DNA of 6,822 bases from Holophagae bacterium (GCA_030609785.1 JAUWTC010000142.1:1-6822); one strand, 5' to 3'; numbered from the stretch's first letter, positions 1 through 6,413 are shown. Notes: generated from the letters alone by a model not told the origin. Made by a program: numbers and translations.

Positions 1-147
1 ACCGATCCACAGGGGAACACCGACAAAAAACGTCCGCGTACTGGGTTCGATGTCCGGATTGAGCCGCATCAGCAACACCAGACTCAAAACCCCCGCCACT
101 GATCCCGCATACAGCGATGCCGCCAAGATTGCTGATCTCACCTTCAT
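1..147 (-). CDS. N-terminus of an unrecognised membrane protein (partial)
   Basis: The reverse strand reads open for 49 codons from an ATG at 147-145 to the left edge, so the gene is cut off. The peptide starts MKVRSAILAASLYAGSVAGV, followed by more hydrophobic residues to about residue 27. This is a clear membrane helix or uncleaved signal anchor. A polar stretch (NPDIEPSTRT) follows, and a second hydrophobic segment begins near residue 40. A strong GGAGG at 153-149 lies only 1 nt from the ATG but 7 nt from an in-frame GTG at 141-139, so translation may really begin at that GTG, giving two fewer residues. The gene diverges from pyrF across about 200 nt. I do not recognise the family; too little is visible to assign a function. 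That it is a real gene is supported by the ribosome site, the open frame and the membrane-protein composition. Confidence 0.65.
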   Translation of the reverse strand, partial: MKVRSAILAASLYAGSVAGVLSLVLLMRLNPDIEPSTRTFFVGVPLWIG

Positions 148-148
148 A

Positions 149-153
149 CCTCC
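149..153 (-). promoter_or_regulatory. Ribosome binding site of the left-edge membrane protein
   Basis: On the minus strand GGAGG is followed by TATGAAGGTG. Spacing is 1 nt to the ATG and 7 nt to the GTG, which favours the GTG as the initiation codon. Confidence 0.55.
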
Positions 154-343
154 CCATGGTACAGCCAACCCGGCAGAGCCGGAATGGCCGGAAAAGGGGG
201 CCGCCAACACGAGCCCGAGCCCGTTGCGATCGCCGGCAAAAACCTCTTGCGCCATGTCGGCTTGGATTCGCCTTGAACGCTCCAAATAGGCCGCCATGAG
301 TACAGTAGACTTGCAACCGAAAGGCCGGGACGAAATCCTCGGC

Positions 344-352
344 GGAGGTGAT
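344..352 (+). promoter_or_regulatory. Extended Shine-Dalgarno of pyrF
   Basis: GGAGGTGAT matches the complement of the usual 16S rRNA 3' end over nine bases. It overlaps two potential start codons (GTG 348, ATG 351), and the GGAGG core is 5 nt from ATG 354. This is why I place the pyrF start at 354. Confidence 0.65.
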
Positions 353-353
353 G

Positions 354-1052
354 ATGGCTGCACAACTGTGCGTCGCCCTGGACGGCAGCGACCGTGATTG
401 GATCGTGGCGACTGCTCGGCAGTTGGGACCGAATGTCGATTGGCTCAAGATCGGACTCGAGGCCTTCACGGCCCATGGCCCCGATCTGGTCCGTGATGTG
501 TGCTCGTACGAACCGTCGATTTTCTTGGACCTCAAACTTCACGACATCCCGACAACGGTGGCGCGGGCGGCCGCCAACTGCGCTCGATTGGGCGTCAACC
601 TGCTCAACGTTCACGCCGGCGGAGGACGCGCGATGATGGAAGCGGCCGTCGAGGGCGTCAGGGAGGTCGATCCCTCGGGAACGACCAAGGTCATCGCCGT
701 GACCATCCTCACCAGTCTGGATTCAAGCGCCCTGGCCGAACTCGGCTCCACTGATCAATCTGAAGAGTTGGTCCTCAGGTGGGCGAAACTGGCCCGGCAG
801 TGCGGGCTCGACGGTGTGGTTGCGTCCGCCCGGGAGGCTGCGAAAATTCGCCGTGTCTGCGGCCCAGATTTTCTGATTGTCACTCCCGGCATCCGCCCCT
901 CGTGGGCAGCCGGAAACGACCAACGCCGAATCGTCACGCCGGTGGATGCGGTTTTGGCGGGATCGGACATCCTGGTGGTCGGACGCCCGATTACCACCGC
1001 GGACGATCCTCAAGCTGCTGCCGCAAATATTTTCGCCGAAATGAATTCCTGA
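354..1052 (+). CDS. pyrF: Orotidine 5'-phosphate decarboxylase
   Basis: This cytosolic enzyme decarboxylates OMP to UMP, the last step of de novo pyrimidine synthesis, and acts as a TIM-barrel dimer. The 232-residue product has the usual bacterial length and all expected motifs. The N-terminal strand has LCVALD. Lys32 lies in DWLKIG, and the signature DLKLHDIP supplies Asp59, Lys61 and Asp64. Together these form the Lys-Asp-Lys-Asp charge network known in the family. The phosphate-binding loops VTPGIRP (about 176-182) and VGRPIT (about 209-214) follow, with Arg211 expected to contact phosphate. ATG 354 is preferred over GTG 348 and ATG 351 because those overlap the ribosome site. The gene stands alone: its upstream neighbour is divergent, and the downstream gene is convergent with only 11 nt between stop codons. 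No other pyr gene is in the window. The assignment is firm; only the exact start, within two codons, is open. Confidence 0.97.
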   Translation: MAAQLCVALDGSDRDWIVATARQLGPNVDWLKIGLEAFTAHGPDLVRDVCSYEPSIFLDLKLHDIPTTVARAAANCARLGVNLLNVHAGGGRAMMEAAVEGVREVDPSGTTKVIAVTILTSLDSSALAELGSTDQSEELVLRWAKLARQCGLDGVVASAREAAKIRRVCGPDFLIVTPGIRPSWAAGNDQRRIVTPVDAVLAGSDILVVGRPITTADDPQAAAANIFAEMNS

Positions 1053-1063
1053 ACTCAGAGCTC

Positions 1064-1429
1064 CTAGAAGATCGGCCGATCGTGGAAGTGTTCCTTGTTC
1101 CAGTGGTATGTATAGAACACGAAATCGATATCCTTCTGATAGGTGACCCAGATTCTGAAGTGGGTCCTTCCTCGTTCGATTTTGATGCTCTCCTTGGTTA
1201 CCGGGAGGCTGACATCTTCGGCCTTAATCAAAATGTCGCGGATAATTCGTTTGTCCTGGTAATCCCGCCTGCCCGCACGATCCGCCAAACTTCCGATTTC
1301 TTTATCCAGTTCCCCCACATGGATCATGACCGGGGTGGCTTTGATGCCGATCAGGGTCGCCACGGCAAGCACGACCAGACCCACAAGACATCCAACTGGA
1401 ACATCACCACGTTCCCGTCCGAGTTTCAT
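1064..1429 (-). CDS. Small membrane-anchored protein, DUF4845-like
   Basis: The 121-residue product has a basic N-terminus (MKLGRERGDV), one membrane helix at about 12-29, and a soluble domain ending in DRPIF. The architecture is a short cytoplasmic tail, one helix, an alpha segment at about 36-70, then beta-rich sequence (SIKIERGRTHFRIWVTYQ). This resembles the DUF4845 family, small membrane proteins of unknown function that often lie just after lepB in Proteobacteria. I make that link by eye and by gene position. The ATG at 1429-1427 is well supported by AGGAGG at 1441-1436, 6 nt away. The gene follows lepB by 37 nt on the same strand, so it is probably the last gene of that transcript. Function is unknown; the context suggests a role near the membrane alongside signal peptidase. 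Confidence 0.8.
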   Translation of the reverse strand: MKLGRERGDVPVGCLVGLVVLAVATLIGIKATPVMIHVGELDKEIGSLADRAGRRDYQDKRIIRDILIKAEDVSLPVTKESIKIERGRTHFRIWVTYQKDIDFVFYTYHWNKEHFHDRPIF

Positions 1430-1466
1430 AGAACGCCTCCTGAGGTAACCTTATCAGAATTCGGGA

Positions 1467-2159
1467 TCATCGAATCAGCCTGAACTGTCGCTCCCACCGG
1501 GTCCGCGTGAAGAAGTGAATGAATACCTCGGCCAGCTGCTTCGCTCGATGCCCGATGCCCCGCCACTTCCAGTCGCTCCTCTCGGCTTCGTACGACCAGT
1601 AGATCAGCACCGCCCTGCCCTTGAGGTAACTGATGGGCACCGGGCCCCAAAACCTGGAATCCAACGAGTTGTCCCTGTTGTCCCCGAGGCAGAAGATACT
1701 GCCGGCGGGAACGGTGTAGGGCCCGAAGTTGTCCCGGTTGCGGAAGCGGGCAGGCACCCCGGGGCCGGCGCCCCGAACCCGTGGGTCCTTGAATACGACG
1801 TAGGGCTCTTCTTTGGCTTCACCGTTCAGCCACAGCTTCTTGCCTCGAATTTCGATGGTATCGCCTTCCACCGCGATACACCGCTTGATGAAGTCGCGCC
1901 GGGGGTCCTCCGGATATTTGAAAACGACGACATCCCCTCGCTGCGGCTCTCGGTAGGGCAACAGTTTGTGCAGCACGGAGCCCCAGTTTGGGGAATAGAG
2001 ATATTTGTTGACCACCAGGTGGTCCCCAATCAGGAGGTTGTCTTCCATCGATCCCGAAGGAATCTTGAAATTTTCAAAGACGAAGGTTCGAACGAACAGC
2101 GCCAAGATGAAGGCCACCAGAATGGCCTCGTAATATTCTCGAGTCACAGATTTTTTCAT
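1467..2159 (-). CDS. lepB: Signal peptidase I
   Basis: This membrane serine protease (S26 family) cuts signal peptides from exported proteins at the outer face of the cytoplasmic membrane. The 230-residue product has one N-terminal membrane helix (about 11-28). Box B, FKIPSGSMED, follows with nucleophile Ser37, then GDHLVVNKY. The RGDVVVF strand leads to RRDFIKRCIAVEGD, where Lys92 is the general base. Box E is GDNRDNSLDSRFWGPVP at about 159-175. The catalytic Ser/Lys pair is therefore intact. A single membrane helix, rather than the two of E. coli LepB, is common in many bacteria. The open frame extends 28 codons further upstream, but I take the ATG at 2159-2157. It shares its A with the TGA stop of tsaD, follows GGAG at a good distance, and begins the family's usual MKKS-type N-terminus. 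Translation is probably coupled to tsaD. The C-terminal 20 residues are rich in Arg and aromatic residues. Confidence 0.97.
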   Translation of the reverse strand: MKKSVTREYYEAILVAFILALFVRTFVFENFKIPSGSMEDNLLIGDHLVVNKYLYSPNWGSVLHKLLPYREPQRGDVVVFKYPEDPRRDFIKRCIAVEGDTIEIRGKKLWLNGEAKEEPYVVFKDPRVRGAGPGVPARFRNRDNFGPYTVPAGSIFCLGDNRDNSLDSRFWGPVPISYLKGRAVLIYWSYEAERSDWKWRGIGHRAKQLAEVFIHFFTRTRWERQFRLIR

Positions 2160-3259
2160 CAACACTCTCCCTGCGATGCGAACGAAGCCTTCTCGGCAGC
2201 ATGTTGCCGCTCTATCTGTCGCCGCATACCAGGAGGATGCCACACCTCACGCGCGATGACATCCATGCGCCGAGGATCATCTCTGCGGCCGCGTTGCCGG
2301 GCAAGCTGTCCTGCCCGGGCGATCATGGCGGCGTTGTCGGTGGTCAGACCGAGGGGAGGCAGCAAGATTTCAACGCCCAGGGAGGCCCCTGCAGCCTCAA
2401 GTTCCCTTCGCAGCAGCGTGTTGGCCGCGACCCCACCGGAAGCCGTGATCACGACGGGTCGATGTTCTTTGACAAAATCGGGTAACGGCGTCAGCAACTG
2501 CCGCACGACCGCGGCCTCGAAACTCGCCATCAGGTCACGACCAGCCTGGCCGACCCGCTCTTCTCCGAGACCCTCAAGACCCCGCGCGCGAATTTCACGG
2601 ATTGCAGCCGATTTGAGGCCCGAGAACGAAAAATCACGGGTCTCATCCTTGAGTCGGGGCTGGCGGAAAGTCGTGTCGGCGCCCTGCCCCAACCGGGCCA
2701 GACGATCGACACCCGGCCCCCCGGGGTACGGCAGGCCCAGGACCTTGGCGACCTTGTCGAAGGTCTCGCCGGCTGCATCATCCCGTGTTCGACACAACCG
2801 AGTGGTCTCCTCTGCCCCGGTGAGGTACCACGCCGAGTGGCCCCCGGACGCCACAAGCCCGAGCACGGGGGTCGGAGCAACCCTGGCCGGCCCCCCGTCG
2901 AGGTCGAGGAAGGGAGAAACCTGGTGCCCGTCGAGGTGATCGACCGCCACCATGTCTATGGCACGACCCCAGGCGAACGCAGCGGCGAACCGGACTCCGA
3001 CCAGCAAGGCCCCGACCAGACCAGGTCCGGCCGTGACCGCCACCAGTTCGGGAGGTCCACCTGCACGCTGCAGCGCTTGGTCCACCAATAGGGGCAGCGC
3101 CTTGAGGTGCTCGCGCGAGGCCACTTCAGGGACGACACCGCCGAATGGCGCGTGCGTCGCGATCTGAGACGACAGCAGGGCAAACTCAATTCTGCCGTCA
3201 CCGTCCAACACGGCAACAGCCGTCTCGTCACATGAGGTCTCGATGCCGAGGGTCCTCAC
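2159..3259 (-). CDS. tsaD: tRNA N6-adenosine threonylcarbamoyltransferase
   Basis: TsaD transfers the threonylcarbamoyl group to A37 of ANN-decoding tRNAs (t6A) in the cytosol, working with TsaB, TsaE and TsaC, none of which is in the window. The 366-residue product begins with the hallmark MRTLGIETSCDET. The metal-binding motif HLDGH gives His108 and His112. SGGHS (138-142), DDAAGETFDK (160-169), PGGP (179-182), FSFSGLKSA (210-218), SGGVAAN (274-280) and TDNAAMIA (307-314, third metal ligand Asp308) complete the ASKHA-fold set. The family more often has HMEGH or HLEGH; Asp for Glu leaves both histidines. The start is GTG 3259-3257, fixed by the conserved N-terminus. No clear Shine-Dalgarno precedes it, and the upstream stop is 6 nt away, so translational coupling is likely. 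A polar tail of about 22 residues (after HPPG) makes it slightly longer than usual. It overlaps lepB by 1 nt. Confidence 0.97.
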   Translation of the reverse strand: MRTLGIETSCDETAVAVLDGDGRIEFALLSSQIATHAPFGGVVPEVASREHLKALPLLVDQALQRAGGPPELVAVTAGPGLVGALLVGVRFAAAFAWGRAIDMVAVDHLDGHQVSPFLDLDGGPARVAPTPVLGLVASGGHSAWYLTGAEETTRLCRTRDDAAGETFDKVAKVLGLPYPGGPGVDRLARLGQGADTTFRQPRLKDETRDFSFSGLKSAAIREIRARGLEGLGEERVGQAGRDLMASFEAAVVRQLLTPLPDFVKEHRPVVITASGGVAANTLLRRELEAAGASLGVEILLPPLGLTTDNAAMIARAGQLARQRGRRDDPRRMDVIAREVWHPPGMRRQIERQHAAEKASFASQGEC

Positions 3260-3265
3260 TCGGAG

Positions 3266-4279
3266 TCAGCGGAGGCTGGCCCGGATCGGCACCTTCAATT
3301 CCGGGGTGTCCGGGTCCGTGGTCTTCAGAACGAGCGTGGCATTCTTGACGCCGACCGAGGCGTCACGCTTGACCGAAACCGTGACCTGGTACCTCTTGCC
3401 CTTTTCGACCGCCACGATCTCAGTCGAAAAGGCGGGGTCGTCGATCGACGCCTCCGTGATTTCGACCGACGTGCCCGGGCGATTATTGACGATGATCAAA
3501 TTCCGTCCTGGGGCCTGAACCGCTTCCACCGCGCCGAACTGGAGTTCAGGGGGCGTAACCCTTAAGAGAGCCCGGAGAACCCCGAAGACCTTGATTTCAA
3601 CAACCTTCGCCTGGGGCGCGGTCGTCATGACCTTGACGACGGAACTGATCGGTCCGACCGGAGCCTCTTCGGTCAACCTGATAATGATCTCGTACTGCGT
3701 ATCCGATTTGCCCTCGATCCTCTCGCCGTCACCGAGAGCCCGATAAGACACATCGAATGCGTCACTCTCCGTCTCGACGCCTGTCACCGTGAAGGCGCCT
3801 GACCTCTCGGTACCCACCAGCACGACCTTCTGCTCGGCCTTTTCCTTCTGGAGGGCGTTGAAGCGCACGAGCGACCGCGGCATCACGTCAATGTAGGGCT
3901 GGACGACCGCTTTGATCGCCAACGTCATCGTCGGAACGCTGGGATCATCGGTCATCACCAGGATCGACTTGGAGATCGCGCCTTTGAATCCAGTGGTGTC
4001 CAACTTCGCCCTGACACTGCCGGTCCCGTCGACCGGAATCTCCTTGTCAAACTCGGCGACGGTGCATCCGCAGGTGGGCCGTACGCTTTTGACCCTCAAA
4101 GGGGCGGAACCTTCGTTCCGAAGCTCGAATTCAACATCCTTGACGACACCCTGAGGGACTTCCCCCAGATCGATGACCTTTTTCTCGACAACCAGTTTCG
4201 GTCCACCCTGGGCCGCCACCATCGACACCATCGACACCATCACCGCGACCATCATCAGGGGTTTCCCAAATTTTCTCAT
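3266..4279 (-). CDS. Secreted DUF1573-type protein with three ASH-like domains
   Basis: The 337-residue product starts with a signal peptide: MRKFGK, then a Met/Val-rich hydrophobic core, with probable cleavage after VAA (about residue 23). Residues 27-126 look like a DUF1573 domain (DLGEVPQG, FELRNEGSAPLRV, RPTCGCTV with Cys70 and Cys72, then DTTGFKGAISKSI and TDDPSVP). Two further immunoglobulin-like segments, about 128-235 and 240-337, keep the beta pattern (TPPELQFGAVEAV, VLKTTDPDTPEL) but lack the CGC motif. Such proteins are exported; their biochemical role is not established. The start is chosen at ATG 4279-4277, 6 nt after AAGGAGG; ATG 4285-4283 abuts that site, and the frame open further upstream to 4621 runs through the intergenic region into mpl. 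It heads the run DUF1573-tsaD-lepB, ending 6 nt before tsaD. Confidence 0.88.
   Translation of the reverse strand: MRKFGKPLMMVAVMVSMVSMVAAQGGPKLVVEKKVIDLGEVPQGVVKDVEFELRNEGSAPLRVKSVRPTCGCTVAEFDKEIPVDGTGSVRAKLDTTGFKGAISKSILVMTDDPSVPTMTLAIKAVVQPYIDVMPRSLVRFNALQKEKAEQKVVLVGTERSGAFTVTGVETESDAFDVSYRALGDGERIEGKSDTQYEIIIRLTEEAPVGPISSVVKVMTTAPQAKVVEIKVFGVLRALLRVTPPELQFGAVEAVQAPGRNLIIVNNRPGTSVEITEASIDDPAFSTEIVAVEKGKRYQVTVSVKRDASVGVKNATLVLKTTDPDTPELKVPIRASLR
4208..4247. repeat. Short 9-bp tandem repeat in the signal-peptide coding region
   Basis: On the plus strand CATCGACAC is repeated directly, followed by a decayed CATCACCGCG and ATCATCA. It encodes the repeated Val-Ser-Met of the hydrophobic core. 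Each unit is three codons, so gain or loss would keep frame and only change core length. Confidence 0.5.
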
Positions 4280-4285
4280 CTGCAT

Positions 4286-4292
4286 CCTCCTT
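4286..4292 (-). promoter_or_regulatory. Ribosome binding site of the DUF1573 gene
   Basis: AAGGAGG on the minus strand touches ATG 4285 directly but is 6 nt from ATG 4279, so it decides for the second ATG. Its last bases overlap the candidate -35 box for mpl on the other strand. Confidence 0.7.
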
Positions 4293-4319
4293 GTCATCCT
4301 CAACACAAACGGCGACAAT
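4291..4319 (+). promoter_or_regulatory. Candidate sigma-70 promoter for mpl-pgpA
   Basis: TTGTCA (4291-4296, five of six consensus bases) is followed after 17 nt by GACAAT (4314-4319, four of six). Spacing is ideal. It would give an untranslated leader of a little over 100 nt before mpl. This is a consensus match only. Confidence 0.4.
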
Positions 4320-4375
4320 CTTACCCTAATGAACGATTCCTGCCGCCCCTGTTTGTCAATTTCTTGCCGGGTGAC

Positions 4376-4405
4376 CGGTTTCCCAACCGAAAACCAATTC
4401 CCAAC
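4376..4405. repeat. Small hairpin and paired direct repeat upstream of mpl
   Basis: CGGTT/AACCG forms a 5-bp stem with a TCCC loop. TTCCCAAC appears twice with an 18-nt period, the first copy overlapping the hairpin. It lies in the predicted mpl leader, 30-58 nt before the start. It could be an operator or an mRNA structure, or chance. Confidence 0.35.
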
Positions 4406-4434
4406 GGGCATCATACCGACCGAGAGAGAATCCG

Positions 4435-5904
4435 ATGACACCGTCTCCTGACTCTCTTCATCCGGAACACCCCCCGATGCAAACCTCGTTCCATACGGGA
4501 GAACACCTCTACTTTCTACCGGTCGGGGGAACCGCGATGGCCACACTCGCTGGACTCCTGCACCAACAGGGGCACCATGTCGAAGGGGTCGACACCGAAC
4601 TCTACCCCCCGATGAGTACACTCCTGGGCGACCTCGAAATTCCCGTACGACTGGGCTGGAATCCCGACCTGATCCCCGCCGCCGACCGGGTGATCATCGG
4701 CAACGCGGTACCGCGAACCAATCCCGAAGTCCAACGGGTTCTGACCGACCGACGACCTTACTTATCTCAAGCCGAAGCAGTGAGCCATTACCTTCTCGCA
4801 GAGGGACGCGAGAGCCTGGTTGTAGCTGGAACCCACGGGAAAACGACGACGACCTCCCTCCTGGCCTGGATCTTCGAAGAGCTCGATACCGATCCAACGA
4901 CCCTGGTCGGCGGCTTGCTCAAGTGGAGCCACCGGTCCTTTCGCCTGGGACAGGGACCATGGATGATCATTGAGGGTGACGAGTACAACACCGCATTTTT
5001 TGACCGCGGACCAAAGTTCCTCCACTACCGAGCACGGATCTTTCTGCTGGGACCGGTCGAATTCGATCACGCAGACCTCTTCCGTGACCTCGATGCCGTT
5101 CTGACAGCCTTCCGCGCCGGAACGGCGCAGGTACCTCGGCACGGAACCGTCGTTGTCAACGCACTCTCCCCGGCGGCCCTCGAGGGCGTCAGAGACACCT
5201 CGGCCGAAGTCATCAAGATCGGGACGACCCCTGACTGTGCCCTCCGGCTTGGGGAGACCATTGTGGAGCGGGGCTCCGGCACCACCCGCACTCCCGTCGA
5301 CTGGCAGGGTCGAACCTTGAATCTCCGCCTCCCGATGCCGGGGCGTCACAACGCCGAAAACGCCGCTTTGGCCCTGGGCGGCGCCCTGGCTGCCGACCTC
5401 GACGCCGACGCCATCCTCGACGCCCTCTCCCGCTTCCCCGGCGTTGCGCGTCGTTTGGATACCATCGGCGAGGCCTCGGGCGTACTGGTCGTCGACGACT
5501 TCGCCCACCACCCAACCGCCCTAGGCGTCACCATCGCCGCAGCGCGCAGCCAATGGCCCGGTCGACGGCTGGTGATCGCCTACGAGCCGCGCTCAATGAC
5601 CGCGGCCAGAAGGGATTTTCAGGCGGCCTACGTCGATGCGCTGGCCGGCGCCGACGTCGCCCTGATATCAAGCCCGCACTACAGGGATCGCCTGCCGCCC
5701 GAGGACCGCCTGGACCGCGATCAGATGACCTCTTCGCTGAAGGAACGCGGTGTCCAGGCCATCATGCCTCCCGAGGGGGAGGATCCAGTCGAGGCACTGG
5801 CCCCTGTCCTTCGTTCTGGAGACGTCGTCATCGGGTGCTCGTCGGGGGACTTCGGCGCTTTCCACCGGCGACTCCTGAAGAGACTGGGCCAAAAGGAAAA
5901 CTGA
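4435..5904 (+). CDS. mpl: UDP-MurNAc:L-Ala-gamma-D-Glu-meso-DAP ligase (murein recycling)
   Basis: Mpl joins recovered murein tripeptide to UDP-N-acetylmuramate using ATP in the cytosol, bypassing the MurC-MurE steps. The 489-residue product has the three Mur-ligase domains. The N-terminal Rossmann-type part carries VGGTAMATLAGLL and the Mpl-typical YPPMSTLL (58-65). The ATP loop is GTHGKTTTT (132-140), followed by EGDEYNTAFFD (180-190), KFLHYRARIF and VEFDHADLF (208-216). The MPGRHNAENA linker (301-310) leads to the C-terminal domain with DDFAHHPTA (354-362) and YEPRSMTAARRDFQ. YPPMST, the AFFD/KFLHYR block and EPRS separate it from MurC. Oddities: EGDEYN where many homologues have EADEYD, and LLGPVEFDHA where Asn residues often precede EFDHA. 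Start ATG 4435 follows a weak GAGAGA; ATG 4477 (14 codons later) is possible. It is 1 nt overlapped with pgpA and divergent from the DUF1573 gene. Confidence 0.93.
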   Translation: MTPSPDSLHPEHPPMQTSFHTGEHLYFLPVGGTAMATLAGLLHQQGHHVEGVDTELYPPMSTLLGDLEIPVRLGWNPDLIPAADRVIIGNAVPRTNPEVQRVLTDRRPYLSQAEAVSHYLLAEGRESLVVAGTHGKTTTTSLLAWIFEELDTDPTTLVGGLLKWSHRSFRLGQGPWMIIEGDEYNTAFFDRGPKFLHYRARIFLLGPVEFDHADLFRDLDAVLTAFRAGTAQVPRHGTVVVNALSPAALEGVRDTSAEVIKIGTTPDCALRLGETIVERGSGTTRTPVDWQGRTLNLRLPMPGRHNAENAALALGGALAADLDADAILDALSRFPGVARRLDTIGEASGVLVVDDFAHHPTALGVTIAAARSQWPGRRLVIAYEPRSMTAARRDFQAAYVDALAGADVALISSPHYRDRLPPEDRLDRDQMTSSLKERGVQAIMPPEGEDPVEALAPVLRSGDVVIGCSSGDFGAFHRRLLKRLGQKEN

Positions 5905-6413
5905 TGAATAAACTCGCCTTCAACCTCGCCACGACCTTCGGCCTTGGAGATCGACTGCCGGCACCCGGCACGACGGCGGGCTCGTTGCCCGCGAGCCTCA
6001 TCTGGCTCATCGTCGCCTGGGGCCTGAAGGACTCGCCCTGGTTGTTGGTGGCGACTTCCGCCATGATCACCGCGGCCGTCATCGCCGGTTTCTGGGCCTC
6101 GGAGGCCGAGATCACTCGGCGCGGCGCGAGCGATCCCGGTCCGGTGGTGATCGACGAGGTTGCCGGCCAGTGGCTGACCTTCGGTTGCGCCCTGCCCCTC
6201 TGGGCGGGCGCTACCCACCTCGAGATGATCGTATTTGCCGGAGCGGGATTCCTGCTCTTTCGCTTCTTCGACATCCTCAAGCCCTGGCCTGTCCGGCGCC
6301 TGGAACGGCTCCACGGCGCACTGGGCGTGATGGCGGATGATCTTCTCGCCGGCGTAATGGCTGGAGTCGTGTTGGCTCTCATCCGGCCCTGGGTCACGAT
6401 ATTTTTGGGGTAA
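5904..6413 (+). CDS. pgpA: Phosphatidylglycerophosphatase A
   Basis: This integral membrane enzyme removes phosphate from phosphatidylglycerophosphate to give phosphatidylglycerol. The 169-residue product has the usual family length and motifs: FGLGDRLPAPGTTAGSLPA (12-30), DPGPVVIDEVAGQW (77-90) with its acidic pair, FRFFDILKPWPVRRLE (119-134), and VMADDLLAG (142-150). Hydrophobic segments lie at about 26-40, 45-66, 105-120 and 145-168, as expected for a small multi-pass protein. The start is ATG 5904-5906, sharing its A with the TGA of mpl. An AAAAGGA ribosome site lies inside the end of mpl, so the two genes are probably translated in a coupled manner. An upstream in-frame extension inside mpl is not used. 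The gene ends with TAA before a non-coding stretch and faces dapF. Confidence 0.95.
   Translation: MNKLAFNLATTFGLGDRLPAPGTTAGSLPASLIWLIVAWGLKDSPWLLVATSAMITAAVIAGFWASEAEITRRGASDPGPVVIDEVAGQWLTFGCALPLWAGATHLEMIVFAGAGFLLFRFFDILKPWPVRRLERLHGALGVMADDLLAGVMAGVVLALIRPWVTIFLG

Larger units (their letters stand above)
148..353. other. Divergent intergenic region upstream of pyrF
   Basis: About 200 nt separate the divergent starts of the left-edge membrane gene and pyrF, and promoters for both should lie here. I see no convincing sigma-70 pair at normal spacing on either strand. TTGAAC at 273-278 lies too far (22 nt) from the candidate TACAGT at 301-306. Open frames crossing this stretch lack ribosome sites and look like shadows. 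Apart from the two ribosome sites at its ends I see no other defined element. Confidence 0.5.
4280..4434. other. Divergent intergenic region between DUF1573 gene and mpl
   Basis: This 155-nt stretch should drive the tsaD/lepB run leftward and mpl-pgpA rightward. It is more AT-rich than the genes around it. It holds a candidate rightward promoter (4291-4319), a small perfect hairpin CGGTT-TCCC-AACCG at 4376-4389, and two copies of TTCCCAAC at 4380-4387 and 4398-4405, starting 18 nt apart. On the minus strand TTGACA occurs near 4350-4355, but no -10 box lies at proper spacing. TAAGAT further on (about 4320-4325) has only a poor -35. Confidence 0.55.

Noticed and set aside
144..614. A 156-codon minus-strand open frame antisense to pyrF
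   Set aside because: It overlaps the pyrF 5' half and the start of the left-edge gene, with no recognisable domain or ribosome site.
779..1483. A 234-codon plus-strand open frame across pyrF and the DUF4845-like gene
   Set aside because: It overlaps the pyrF frame and then runs antisense to the next gene; composition is shadow-like and no family is visible.
1515..2939. A 474-codon plus-strand open frame opposite lepB and tsaD
   Set aside because: It is antisense to two genes with complete family motifs, has a low-complexity Arg/Pro/Ser-rich translation, and has no ribosome site. It arises from GC-rich codon bias.
4320..4355. Minus-strand TTGACA as promoter for the DUF1573-tsaD-lepB run
   Set aside because: The nearest -10-like sequence lies about 30 nt away, well outside normal spacing.
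4280..4621. N-terminal extension of the DUF1573 gene up to 4621
   Set aside because: It would run through the divergent promoter region into mpl and bury the signal peptide; the ribosome site at 4292-4286 marks the real start.
4762..5511. A 249-codon minus-strand open frame inside mpl
   Set aside because: It is fully antisense to conserved mpl motifs and is Gly/Glu-rich, as expected for a shadow.
5553..5903. N-terminal extension of pgpA inside mpl
   Set aside because: The family begins at the MNKLAFN start, which has its own ribosome site; the upstream part is an Arg-rich shadow.
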